From assembly GCA_963691705.1 (NCBI GenBank), contig OY829539.1:56642327-56706326 (forward strand): a stretch of 64,000 nt of DNA, written 5' to 3'. The stretch's first letter is position 1, and each line of letters opens with the position of its first letter. This stretch comes from Viola odorata (taxonomy: Eukaryota > Streptophyta > Magnoliopsida > Malpighiales > Violaceae). Below, piece by piece: positions 48,016 to 59,227 of the stretch. The notes under the pieces were generated by a model. That model made no database searches and was not told where the DNA came from. It saw only the letters and a program-made list of their open reading frames with translations. Position numbers and translations under genes: made by a program.

Positions 48016-48577
48016 AGCTGCCTCTGTGTCAGCTGCCTCCGTGTTTGGAGCTATCTTCATGTTTTGAGCTGCCTCTGTGTCATCTGCCTCCATGTTTGGA
48101 GCTATCTTCATGTTTTGAGCTGCCTCCGTGTCAGCTGCCTCCGTGTTAGGCGTTATCTCCATGAGCTGCCTCTGTGTCAGCTGCCTCCGTGTTTGGAGCT
48201 ATCTTCATGTTTTGAGCTGCCTCTGTGTCATCTGCCTCCATGTTTGGAGCTATCTTCATGTTTTGAGCTGCCTCCGTGTCAGCTGCCTCCGTGTTAGGCG
48301 TTATCTCAATGAGCTTCCTCTGTGTCAGCTGCCTCCGTGTTTGGAGCTATCTTCATGTTTTGAGTTGCCTCCGTGTTTGGAGCTATCTTCATGTTTTGAG
48401 CTGCCTCCGTGTTAGGCGTTATCTCCATGATCTGCCTCTGTGTCAGCTGCCTCCGTGTTTGGAGCTATCTTCATGTTTTGAGCTGCCTCTGTGTCAGCTG
48501 TCTTTGTGTTTGGAGCTATCTTCATGTTTTGAGCTGCCTCCGTGTCAGCTGCCTCCGTGTTAGGCGTTATGACTATG
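48016..48577 (+). repeat. Short array of 148-bp blocks
   Basis: The blocks are at 48,016-48,163 (148 bp), 48,164-48,311 (148 bp), 48,312-48,429 (118 bp) and 48,430-48,577 (148 bp). The 148-bp block is made of modules 15+36+15+36+15+31, and the 118-bp one lacks two 15-bp modules. All carry a tgtgtcatctgcc or closely related change in the second half or derive from it. Further blocks of 148 and 97 bp follow at 48,578 and 48,726. This is the clearest place to see how blocks are assembled from modules. Confidence 0.9.
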
Positions 48578-49467
48578 ACCTGCCTCTGTGTCAGCTGCCT
48601 CCGTGTTTGGAGCTATCTTCATGTTTTGAGCTACATCCGTGTCAGTTGCCTCCGTGTTTGGAGTTATCTTCATGTTTTGAGCTGCCTCCGTGTCAGCTGC
48701 CTTCGTGTTAGGCGTTATCTCCATGAGCTGCCTCTGTGTCATCTGCCTCCGTGTTTGGAGCTATCTTCATGTTTTGAGCTGCCTCCGTGTCAGCTGCCTC
48801 CGTGTTAGGCGTTATCTCCATGAGCTGCCTCTGGGTCAGCTGCCACCGTATTTGGAACTATCTTCATGTTTTGAGCTACCTCCGTGTCAGCTGCCTCCAT
48901 TTTTGGAGCTATCTTCATGTTAGGAACTGCCTCCGTGTTAGCTGCCTCCGTGTTTGGAGCTATCTTCATGTTTTGAGCTGCCTCCGTGTCAGCTGCCTCC
49001 GTGTTTGGAGCTATCTTCATGTTTTGAGCTGCCTCCGTGTCAGCTGCCTCCGTGTTTGGAGCTATCTTCATGTTTTGAGCTGCCTCCGTGTCAGCTGCCT
49101 CCGTGTTAGGCGTTATCTCCATGAGCTGCCTCTGTTTCAGCTGCCTCCGTGTTTGGAGCTATCTTCATGTTTTGAGCTGCCTACGTGTCAGGCGTTATCT
49201 CCATAAGCTGCCTCCGTGTTAGGCGTTATCTCCATGGGCTGCCTCTGTTTCAGCTGCCTCCGTGTTTGGAGCTATCTTCATGTTTTGAGCGGCCTCCGTG
49301 TCAGCTGCCTCCGTGTTTGGAGCTATCATCATGTTAGGAGTTGCTTCCGTGTCAGCTGCCTCCGTGTTTGGAGTTATCTCCATGTTTTGAGCTGCCTCCG
49401 TGTCAGCTGCCTCCGTGTTTGGAGCTATCTTCATGTTTTGAGCTGCCTCCATGTCAGCTGCCTCCAT

Positions 49468-49503
49468 GTTAGGAGCTATCTCCATGTTAGGAGCTATCTC
49501 CAT
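49468..49503 (+). repeat. 18-bp sub-repeat, two copies
   Basis: The string gttaggagctatctccat occurs twice in a row. On the minus strand it adds six codons (NMEIAP) without changing frame. The same site has three copies in other family G units. Confidence 0.88.
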
Positions 49504-50142
49504 GTTAGGAGCTGCCTCTGTGTCAGCTGCCTCCGTGTTTGGAGCTATCTTCATGTTTTGAGCTGCCTCCGTGTCAGCTACCTCCGTGTTAGGCGTTATC
49601 ACCATGAGCTGCCTCTGTGTCAGCTGCCTCCGTGTTTGGAGCTATCTTCATGTTTTGAGCTGCCTCCGTGTTTGGAGTTATCTTTATGTTTTGAGCTGCC
49701 TCCGTGTCAGCTGCCTCCGTGTTTGGACCTATCTTCATGTTTTGAGCTGCCTCTGTGTTAGGAGCTATCTCCATGTTAGGAGCTGCCTCTGTGTCAGCTG
49801 CCTCCGTGTTTGGAGCTATCCTCATGTTTTGAGCTGCCTCCGTGTCAGTTGCCTCCGTATTAGGCGTTATCACCATGAGCTGCCTCTGTGTCAGCTGCCT
49901 CCGTGTTTGGAGCTATCTTCATGTTTTGAGCTGCCTCCGTGTTAGCTGCCTCCGTGTTTGGAGCTATCTTCATGTTAAGAGCTGCCTCCGTGTCAGCTGC
50001 CTCCGTGTTTGGAGCTATCTTCATGTTTTGAGTTGCCTCCGTGTCAGCTGCCTCCGTGTTAGGAGCAATCTCCATGTTAGGAGCTGCCTCTATGTCAGCT
50101 GCCTCCGTGTTTGGAGCTATCTTCATGTTTTGAGTTGCCTCC

Positions 50143-50940
50143 GTGTCAGTTGCCTCCGTGTTAGGCGTTATCTCCATGAGCTGCCTCTGGGTCAGCTGCC
50201 TCCGTGTTTGGAGCTATCTTCATGTTTTGAGCTGCATCCGTGTCAGTTGCCTCCATTTTTGGAGCTATCTACATGTTAGGAGCTGCCTCCGTGTCTCCTG
50301 CCTCCGTGTTCGGAGCTATCTTCATGTTTTGAGCTCCCTCCGTGTCAGCTGCCTCCGTTTATTGGAGTTATCTTCATTATTTGAGCTGCCTCCGTGTCAG
50401 TTGCCTCCGTGTTAGGCGTTATCTCCATGAGCTGCCTCCGTGTCAGCTGCCTCCGTGTTTGGAGCTATCTTCATGTTTTGAGCTGCCTCCGTGTCAGCTG
50501 CCTCCGTGTTTGGAGCTATCTTCATGTTTTGAGTTGCCTCCGTGTCAGTTGCCTCCGTGTTAGGCGTTATCTCCATGAGCTGCCTCTGGGTCAGCTGCCT
50601 CCGTGTTGGGAGCTATCTTCATGTTTTGAGCTGCATCCGTGTCAGTTGCCTCCATTTTTGGAGCTATCTACATGTTAGGAGCTGCCTCCGTGTCTCCTGC
50701 CTCCGTGTTCGGAGCTATCTTCATGTTTTGAGCTCCCTCCGTGTCAGCTGCCTCCGTTTATTGGAGTTATCTTCATTTTTTGAGCTGCCTCCGTGTCAGT
50801 TGCCTCCGTGTTAGGCGTTATCTCCATGAGCTGCCTCCGTGTTTCGAGCTATCTTCATGTTTTGAGCTGCCTCCGTGTCAGCTACCTCCGTGTTAGGCGT
50901 TATCTCCATGAGCTGCCTCTGTGTCAGCTGCCTCCGTGTT
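50143..50940 (+). repeat. 399-bp tandem pair
   Basis: The segment at 50,143 recurs at 50,542, offset 399 bp. Each carries ctgggtcagctgcc, gagctgcatccgtg, ccatttttggagctatctac, gtgtctcctgcc and gtttattggagttatc. Both tattatttgag (first) and tattttttgag type (second) endings are seen. The same pair is found at 57,983 and 58,382. Confidence 0.82.
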
Positions 50941-52250
50941 TGGAGCTATCTTCATGTTTTGAGCTGCCTCTGTGTCATCTGCCTCCATGTTTGGAGCTAT
51001 CTTCATGTTTTGAGCTGCCTCCGTGTCAGCTGCCTCCGTGTTAGGCGTTATCTCAATGAGCTGCCTCTGTGTCAGCTGCCTCCGTGTTTGGAGCTATCTT
51101 CATGTTTTGAGTTGCCTCCGTGTTTGGAGCTATCTTCATGTTTTGAGCTGCCTCCGTGTTAGGCGTTATCTCCATGAGCTGCCTCTGTGTCAGCTGCCTC
51201 CGTGTTTGGAGCTATCTTCATGTTTTGAGCTGCCTCTGTGTCAGCTGTCTTTGTGTTTGGAGCTATCTTCATGTTTTGAGCTGCCTCCGTGTCAGCTGCC
51301 TCCGTGTTAGGCGTTATGACTATGACCTGCCTCTGTGTCAGCTGCCTCCGTGTTTGGAGCTATCTTCATGTTTTGAGCTACATCCGTGTCAGTTGCCTCC
51401 GTGTTTGGAGTTATCTTCATGTTTTGAGCTGCCTCCGTGTCAGCTGCCTTCGTGTTAGGCGTTATCTCCATGAGCTGCCTCTGTGTCATCTGCCTCCGTG
51501 TTTGGAGCTATCTTCATGTTTTGAGCTGCCTCCGTGTCAGCTGCCTCCGTGTTAGGCGTTATCTCCATGAGCTGCCTCTGGGTCAGCTGCCACCGTGTTT
51601 GGAACTATCTTCATGTTTTGAGCTACCTCCGTGTCAGCTGCCTCCATTTTTGGAGCTATCTTCATGTTAGGAACTGCCTCCGTGTTAGCTGCCTCCGTGT
51701 TTGGAGCTATCTTCATGTTTTGAGCTGCCTCCGTGTCAGCTGCCTCCGTGTTTGGAGCTATCTTCATGTTTTGAGCTGCCTCTGTGTTTGGAGCTATCTT
51801 CATGTTTTGAGCTGCCTCCGTGTCAGCTGCCTCCGTGTTTGGAGCTATCTTCATGTTTTGAGCTGCCTCCGTGTCAGCTGCCTCCGTGTTAGGCGTTATC
51901 TCCATGAGCTGCCTCTGTTTCAGCTGCCTCCGTGTTTGGAGCTATCTTCATGTTTTGAGCTGCCTCCGTGTCAGGCGTTATCTCCATGAGCTGCCTCCGT
52001 GTTAGGCGTTATCTCCATGGGCTGCCTCTGTTTCAGCTGCCTCCGTGTTTGGAGCTATCTTCATGTTTTGATTGGCCTCCGTGTCAGCTGCCTCCGTGTT
52101 TGGAGCTATCATCATGTTAGGAGTTGCTTCCGTGTCAGCTGCCTCCGTGTTTGGAGTTATCTCCATGTTTTGAGCTGCCTCCGTGTCAGCTGCCTCCGTG
52201 TTTTGAGCTATCTTCATGTTTTGAGCTACCTCCATGTCAGCTGCCTCCAT

Positions 52251-52304
52251 GTTAGGAGCTATCTCCATGTTAGGAGCTATCTCCATGTTAGGAGCTATCT
52301 CCAT
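52251..52304 (+). repeat. 18-bp sub-repeat, three copies
   Basis: Three perfect copies of gttaggagctatctccat are present, at 52,251, 52,269 and 52,287. This is one more than at the equivalent site at 49,468. Confidence 0.9.
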
Positions 52305-53343
52305 GTTAGGAGCTGCCTCTGTGTCAGCTGCCTCCGTGTTTGGAGTTATCTTCATGTTTTGAGCTGCCTCCGTGTCAGCTACCTCCGTGTTAGGCGTTAT
52401 CACCATGAGCTGCCTCTGTGTCAGCTGCCTCCGTGTTTGGAGCTATCTTCATGTTTTGAGCTGCCTCCGTGTTTGGAGCTATCTTTATGTTTTGAGCTGC
52501 CTCCGTGTCAGCTGCCTCCGTGTTTGGACATATCTTCATGTTTTGAGCTGCCTCTGTGTTAGGAGCTATCTCCATGTTAGGAGCTGCCTCTGTGTCAGCT
52601 GCCTCCGTGTTTGGAGCTATCCTCATGTTTTGAGCTGCCTCCGTGTCAGTTGCCTCCGTATTAGGCGTTATCACCATGAGCTGCCTTTGTGTCAGCTGCC
52701 TCCGTGTTTGGAGCTATCTTCATGTTTTGAGCTGCCTCCGTGTTAGCTGCCTCCGTGTTTGGAGCTATCTTCATGTTAAGAGCTGCCTCCGTGTCAGCTG
52801 CCTCCGTGTTTGGAGCTATCTTCATGTTTTGAGCTGCCTCCGTGTCAGCTGCCTCCGTGTTAGGAGCAATCTCCATGTTAGGAGCTGCCTCTATGTCAGC
52901 TACCTCCGTGTTTGGAGCTATCTTCATGTTTTGAGTTGCCTCCGTGTCAGTTGCCTCCGTGTTAGGCGTTATCTCCATGAGCTGCCTCTGGGTCAGCTGC
53001 CTCCGTGTTTGGAGCTATCTTCATGTTTTGAGCTGCATCCGTGTCAGTTGCCTCCATTTTTGGAGCTATCTACATGTTAGGAGCTGCCTCCGTGTCTCCT
53101 GCCTCCGTGTTCGGAGCTATCTTCATGTTTTGAGCTCCCTCCGTGTCAGCTGCCTCCGTTTATTGGAGTTATCTTCATTTTTTGAGCTGCCTCCGTGTCA
53201 GTTGCCTCCGTGTTAGGCGTTATCTCCATGAGCTGCCTCCGTGTTAGGCGTTATCTCCATGAGCTGCCTCCGTGTTAGGCGTTATCTCCATGGGCTGCCT
53301 CTGTTTCAGCTGCCTCCGTGTTTGGAGCTATCTTCATGTTTTG

Positions 53344-53403
53344 AGCGGCCTCCGTGTCAGCGGCCTCCGTGTCAGCTGCCTCTGTGTCAGCTGCCTCCGT
53401 GTT
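53344..53403 (+). repeat. Run of four 15-bp cores
   Basis: The modules agcggcctccgtgtc (53,344 and 53,359) and agctgcctctgtgtc (53,374) are followed by the core of a 36-bp module at 53,389. This reads DTEAADTEAADTEAA on the minus strand. The doubled gcggcc form shows a tandem gain of exactly one 15-bp module that is not seen in the other family G copies. Confidence 0.9.
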
Positions 53404-54297
53404 TGGAGCTATCTTCATGTTTTGAGCTGCCTCCGTGTTTGGAGCTATCTTTATGTTTTGAGCTGCCTCCGTGTCAGCTACCTCCGTGTTTGGACCTATC
53501 TTCATGTTTTGAGCTGCCTCCGTGTTTGGAGCTATCTTCATGTTTTGAGCTGCCTCCGTGTCAGCTGCCTCCGTGTTTGGAGCTATCTTCATGTTTTGAG
53601 TTGCCTCCGTGTCAGTTGCCTCCGTGTTAGGCGTTATCTCCATGAGCTGCCTCTGGGTCAGCTGCCTCCGTGTTTGGAGCTATCTTCATGTTTTGAGCTG
53701 CATCCGTGTCAGTTGCCTCCATTTTTGGAGCTATCTACATGTTAGGAGCTGCCTCCGTGTCTCCTGCCTCCGTGTTCGGAGCTATCTTCATGTTTTGAGC
53801 TCCCTCCGTGTCAGCTGCCTCCGTTTATTGGAGTTATCTTCATTTTTTGAGCTGCCTCCGTGTCAGTTGCCTCCGTGTTAGGCGTTATCTCCATGAGCTG
53901 CCTCCGTGTTTCGAGCTATCTTCATGTTTTGAGCTGCCTCCGTGTCAGCTGCCTCCGTGTTAGGCGTTATCTCCATGAGCTGCCTCTGTGTCAGCTGCCT
54001 CCGTGTTTGGAGCTATCCTCATGTTTTGAGCTGCCTCTGTGTCATCTGCCTCCATGTTTGGAGCTATCTTCATGTTTTGAGCTGCCTCCGTGTCAGCTGC
54101 CTCCGTGTTTGGAGCTATCTTCATGTTTTGAGCTGCCTCCGTGTTAGGCGTTATCTCCATGAGCTGCCTCTGTGTCAGCTGCCTCCGTGTTTGGAGCTAT
54201 CTTCATGTTTTGAGCTGCCTCTGTGTCAGCTGTCTTTGTGTTTGGAGCTATCTTCATGTTTTGAGCTGCCTCCGTGTCAGCTGCCTCCGTGTTAGGC

Positions 54298-56351
54298 GTT
54301 ATGACTATGACCTGCCTCTGTGTCAGCTGCCTCCGTGTTTGGAGCTATCTTCATGTTTTGAGCTACATCCGTGTCAGTTGCCTCCGTGTTTGGAGTTATC
54401 TTCATGTTTTGAGCTGCCTCCGTGTCAGCTGCCTTCGTGTTAGGCGTTATCTCCATGAGCTGCCTCTGTGTCATCTGCCTCCGTGTTTGGAGCTATCTTC
54501 ATGTTTTGAGCTGCCTCCGTGTCAGCTGCCTCCGTGTTAGGCGTTATCTCCATGAGCTGCCTCTGGGTCAGCTGCCACCGTGTTTGGAACTATCTTCATG
54601 TTTTGAGCTACCTCCGTGTCAGTTGCCTCCATTTTTGGAGCTATCTTCATGTTAGGAACTGCCTCCGTGTTAGCTGCCTCCGTGTTTGGAGCTATCTTCA
54701 TGTTTTGAGCTGCCTCCGTGTCAGCTGCCTCCGTGTTTGGAGCTATCTTCATGTTTTGAGCTGCCTCTGTGTTTGGAGCTATCTTCATGTTTTGAGCTGC
54801 CTCCGTGTCAGCTGCCTCCGTGTTTGGAGCTATCTTCATGTTTTGAGCTGCCTCCGTGTCAGCTGCCTCCGTGTTAGGCGTTATCTCCATGAGCTGCCTC
54901 TGTTTCAGCTGCCTCCGTGTTTGGAGCTATCTTCATGTTTTGAGCTGCCTCCGTGTCAGGCGTTATCTCCATGAGCTGCCTCCGTGTTAGGCGTTATCTC
55001 CATGGGCTGCCTCTGTTTCAGCTGCCTCCGTGTTTGGAGCTATCTTCATGTTTTGAGCGGCCTCCGTGTCAGCTGCCTCCGTGTTTGGAGCTATCATCAT
55101 GTTAGGAGTTGCTTCCGTGTCAGCTGCCTCCGTGTTTGGAGTTATCTCCATGTTTTGAGCTGCCTCCGTGTCAGCTGCCTCCGTGTTTGGAGCTATCTTC
55201 ATGTTTTGAGCTGCCTCCATGTCAGCTGCCTCCATGTTAGGAGCTATCTCCATGTTAGGAGCTATCTCCATGTTAGGAGCTATCTCCATGTTAGGAGCTG
55301 CCTCTGTGTCAGCTGCCTCCGTGTTTGGAGCTATCTTCATGTTTTGAGCTGCCTCCGTGTCAGCTACCTCCGTGTTAGGCGTTATCACCATGAGCTGCCT
55401 CTGTGTCAGCTGCCTCCGTGTTTGGAGCTATCTTCATGTTTTGAGCTGCCTCCGTGTTTGGAGCTATCTTTATGTTTTGAGCTGCCTCCGTGTCAGCTGC
55501 CTCCGTGTTTGGACATATCTTCATGTTTTGAGCTGCCTCTGTGTTAGGAGCTATCTCCATGTTAGGAGCTGCCTCTGTGTCAGCTGCCTCCGTGTTTGGA
55601 GCTATCCTCATGTTTTGAGCTGCCTCCGTGTCAGTTGCCTCCGTATTAGGCGTTATCACCATGAGCTGCCTCTGTGTCAGCTGCCTCCGTGTTTGGAGCT
55701 ATCTTCATGTTTTGAGCTGCCTCCGTGTTAGCTGCCTCCGTGTTTGGAGCTATCTTCATGTTAAGAGCTGCCTCCGTGTCAGCTGCCTCCGTGTTTGGAG
55801 CTATCTTCATGTTTTGAGCTGCCTCCGTGTCAGCTGCCTCCGTGTTAGGAGCAATCTCCATGTTAGGAGCTGCCTCTATGTCAGCTGCCTCCGTGTTTGG
55901 AGCTATCTTCATGTTTTGAGTTGCCTCCGTGTCAGTTGCCTCCGTGTTAGGCGTTATCTCCATGAGCTGCCTCTGGGTCAGCTGCCTCCGTGTTTGGAGC
56001 TATCTTCATGTTTTGAGCTGCATCCGTGTCAGTTGCCTCCATTTTTGGAGCTATCTACATGTTAGGAGCTGCCTCCGTGTCTCCTACCTCCGTGTTCGGA
56101 GCTATCTTCATGTTTTGAGCTCCCTCCGTGTCAGCTGCCTCCGTTTATTGGAGTTATCTTCATTTTTTGAGCTGCCTCCGTGTCAGTTGCCTCCGTGTTA
56201 GGCGTTATCTCCATGAGCTGCCTCCGTGTCAGCTGCCTCCGTGTTTGGAGCTATCTTCATGTTTTGAGCTGCCTCTGTGTCAGCTGTCTTTGTGTTTGGA
56301 GCTATCTTCATGTTTTGAGCTGCCTCCGTGTCAGCTGCCTCCGTGTTAGGC
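54298..56351 (+). repeat. HOR family G, copy 3 (2,054 bp)
   Basis: This is the most compact copy. It matches the second copy at an offset of 2,985 bp from 54,298 to about 56,200 and then passes directly from the gtttattggagttatc variant to tgtctttgtg and the next gttatgactatgacc. The 148-bp-type blocks seen in other copies are mostly missing. Confidence 0.85.
55236..55289 (+). repeat. 18-bp sub-repeat, three copies
   Basis: Three perfect copies are present at 55,236, 55,254 and 55,272, in the same place within family G copy 3. Confidence 0.9.
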
Positions 56352-57289
56352 GTTATGACTATGACCTGCCTCTGTGTCAGCTGCCTCCGTGTTTGGAGCT
56401 ATCTTCATGTTTTGAGCTACATCCGTGTCAGTTGCCTCCGTGTTTGGAGTTATCTTCATGTTTTGAGCTGCCTCCGTGTCAGCTGCCTTCGTGTTAGGCG
56501 TTATCTCCATGAGCTGCCTATGTGTCATCTGCCTCCGTGTTTGGAGCTATCTTCATGTTTTGAGCTGCCTCCGTGTCAGCTGCCTCCGTGTTAGGCGTTA
56601 TCTCCATGAGCTGCCTCTGGGTCAGCTGCCACCGTGTTTGGAACTATCTTCATGTTTTGAGCTACCTCCGTGTCAGCTGCCTCCATTTTTGGAGCTATCT
56701 TCATGTTAGGAACTGCCTCCGTGTTAGCTGCCTCCGTGTTTGGAGCTATCTTCATGTTTTGAGCTGCCTCCGTGTCAGCTGCCTCCGTGTTTGGAGCTAT
56801 CTTCATGTTTTGAGCTGCCTCTGTGTTTGGAGCTATCTTCATGTTTTGAGCTGCCTCCGTGTCAGCTGCCTCCGTGTTTGGAGCTATCTTCATGTTTTGA
56901 GCTGCCTCCGTGTCAGCTGCCTCCGTGTTAGGCGTTATCTCCATGAGCTGCCTCTGTTTCAGCTGCCTCCGTGTTTGGAGCTATCTTCATGTTTTGAGCT
57001 GCCTCCGTGTCAGGCGTTATCTCCATGAGCTGCCTCCGTGTTAGGCGTTATCTCCATGGGCTGCCTCTGTTTCAGCTGCCTCCGTGTTTGGAGCTATCTT
57101 CATGTTTTGAGCGGCCTCCGTGTCAGCTGCCTCCGTGTTTGGAGCTATCATCATGTTAGGAGTTGCTTCCGTGTCAGCTGCCTCCGTGTTTGGAGTTATC
57201 TCCATGTTTTGAGCTGCCTCCGTGTCAGCTGCCTCCGTGTTTGGAGCTATCTTCATGTTTTGAGCTGCCTCCATGTCAGCTGCCTCCAT

Positions 57290-57343
57290 GTTAGGAGCTA
57301 TCTCCATGTTAGGAGCTATCTCCATGTTAGGAGCTATCTCCAT
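57290..57343 (+). repeat. 18-bp sub-repeat, three copies
   Basis: Three perfect copies are present at 57,290, 57,308 and 57,326, within family G copy 4. Confidence 0.9.
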
Positions 57344-57982
57344 GTTAGGAGCTGCCTCTGTGTCAGCTGCCTCCGTGTTTGGAGCTATCTTCATGTTTTG
57401 AGCTGCCTCCGTGTCAGCTACCTCCGTGTTAGGCGTTATCACCATGAGCTGCCTCTGTGTCAGCTGCCTCCGTGTTTGGAGCTATCTTCATGTTTTGAGC
57501 TGCCTCCGTGTTTGGAGCTATCTTTATGTTTTGAGCTGCCTCCGTGTCAGCTGCCTCCGTGTTTGGACATATCTTCATGTTTTGAGCTGCCTCTGTGTTA
57601 GGAGCTATCTCCATGTTAGGAGCTGCCTCTGTGTCAGCTGCCTCCGTGTTTGGAGCTATCCTCATGTTTTGAGCTGCCTCCGTGTCAGTTCCCTCCGTAT
57701 TAGGCGTTATCACCATGAGCTGCCTCTGTGTCAGCTGCCTCCGTGTTTGGAGCTATCTTCATGTTTTGAGCTGCCTCCGTGTTAGCTGCCTCCGTGTTTG
57801 GAGCTATCTTCATGTTAAGAGCTGCCTCCGTGTCAGCTGCCTCCGTGTTTGGAGCTATCTTCATGTTTTGAGCTGCCTCCGTGTCAGCTGCCTCCGTGTT
57901 AGGAGCAATCTCCATGTTAGGAGCTGCCTCTATGTCAGCTGCCTCCGTGTTTGGAGCTATCTTCATGTTTTGAGTTGCCTCC

Positions 57983-58780
57983 GTGTCAGTTGCCTCCGTG
58001 TTAGGCGTTATCTCCATGAGCTGCCTCTGGGTCAGCTGCCTCCGTGTTTGGAGCTATCTTCATGTTTTGAGCTGCATCCGTGTCAGTTGCCTCCATTTTT
58101 GGAGCTATCTACATGTTAGGAGCTGCCTCCGTGTCTCCTGCCTCCGTGTTCGGAGCTATCTTCATGTTTTGAGCTCCCTCCGTGTCAGCTGCCTCCGTTT
58201 ATTGGAGTTATCTTCATTTTTTGAGCTGCCTCCGTGTCAGTTGCCTCCGTGTTAGGCGTTATCTCCATGAGCTGCCTCCGTGTCAGCTGCCTCCGTGTTT
58301 GGAGCTATCTTCATGTTTTGAGCTGCCTCCGTGTCAGCTGCCTCCGTGTTTGGAGCTATCTTCATGTTTTGAGTTGCCTCCGTGTCAGTTGCCTCCGTGT
58401 TAGGCGTTATCTCCATGAGCTGCCTCTGGGTCAGCTGCCTCCGTGTTTGGAGCTATCTTCATGTTTTGAGCTGCATCCGTGTCAGTTGCCTCCATTTTTG
58501 GAGCTATCTACATGTTAGGAGCTGCCTCCGTGTCTCCTGCCTCCGTGTTCGGAGCTATCTTCATGTTTTGAGCTCCCTCCGTGTCAGCTGCCTCCGTTTA
58601 TTGGAGTTATCTTCATTTTTTGAGCTGCCTCCGTGTCAGTTGCCTCCGTGTTAGGCGTTATCTCCATGAGCTGCCTCCGTGTTTCGAGCTATCTTCATGT
58701 TTTGAGCTGCCTCCGTGTCAGCTGCCTCCGTGTTAGGCGTTATCTCCATGAGCTGCCTCTGTGTCAGCTGCCTCCGTGTT
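57983..58780 (+). repeat. 399-bp tandem pair, second occurrence
   Basis: This is the counterpart of the pair at 50,143-50,940, with the same rare variants and the same 399-bp offset. Copies 2 and 3 of the surrounding HOR have only one version, so the doubling was either copied between HORs 1 and 4 or lost from 2 and 3. Confidence 0.8.
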
Positions 58781-59191
58781 TGGAGCTATCTTCATGTTTT
58801 GAGCTGCCTCCGTGTCAGCTGCCTCCGTGTTAGGCGTTATCTCCATGAGCTGCCTCTGTTTCAGCTGCCTCCGTGTTTGGAGCTATCTTCATGTTTTGAG
58901 CTGCCTCCGTGTCAGGCGTTATCTCCATGAGCTGCCTCCGTGTTAGGCGTTATCTCCATGGGCTGCCTCTGTTTCAGCTGCCTCCGTGTTTGGAGCTATC
59001 TTCATGTTTTGAGCGGCCTCCATGTCAGCTGCCTCCGTGTTTGGAGCTATCATCATGTTAGGAGTTGCTTCCGTGTCAGCTGCCTCCGTGTTTGGAGTTA
59101 TCTCCATGTTTTGAGCTGCCTCCGTGTCAGCTGCCTCCGTGTTTGGAGCTATCTTCATGTTTTGAGCTGCCTCCATGTCAGCTGCCTCCAT

Positions 59192-59227
59192 GTTAGGAGC
59201 TATCTCCATGTTAGGAGCTATCTCCAT
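59192..59227 (+). repeat. 18-bp sub-repeat, two copies
   Basis: Two copies are present at 59,192 and 59,210, in the second half of the compound family G copy 4. This half therefore resembles copy 1 more than copies 2 and 3. Confidence 0.88.

Larger units (their letters stand above)
48566..51312 (+). repeat. HOR family G, copy 1 (2,747 bp)
   Basis: The copy starts at the rare variant gttatgactatgacc and includes, in order, gagctacatccgtg, ctgggtcagctgcc, ccaccgtatttggaac, ccatttttggagc, ccatgggctgcc, tatcatcatg, family B modules, the gcaatctcc variant, and the gtttattggagttatc variant. A 399-bp segment is present twice (50,143 and 50,542). Confidence 0.85.
51313..54297 (+). repeat. HOR family G, copy 2 (2,985 bp)
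   Basis: The order of rare variants is the same as in the previous copy. In this copy the family A/B segment occurs once at 51,999, and a shortened second version begins at 53,272. Private changes include ttgattggcctcc near 52,069 and ggacatatc near 52,526. Four 15-bp cores in a row are present at 53,344. Confidence 0.85.

Noticed and set aside
48578..48742. A possible real small gene at the gttatgactatgacc marker (minus strand, starting MTQRQLMEITPNTK)
   Set aside because: The different start comes from reading a 31-bp module in a shifted frame, and the rest is the usual repeat. The same 60-codon product appears at each family G copy only because the HOR was copied.
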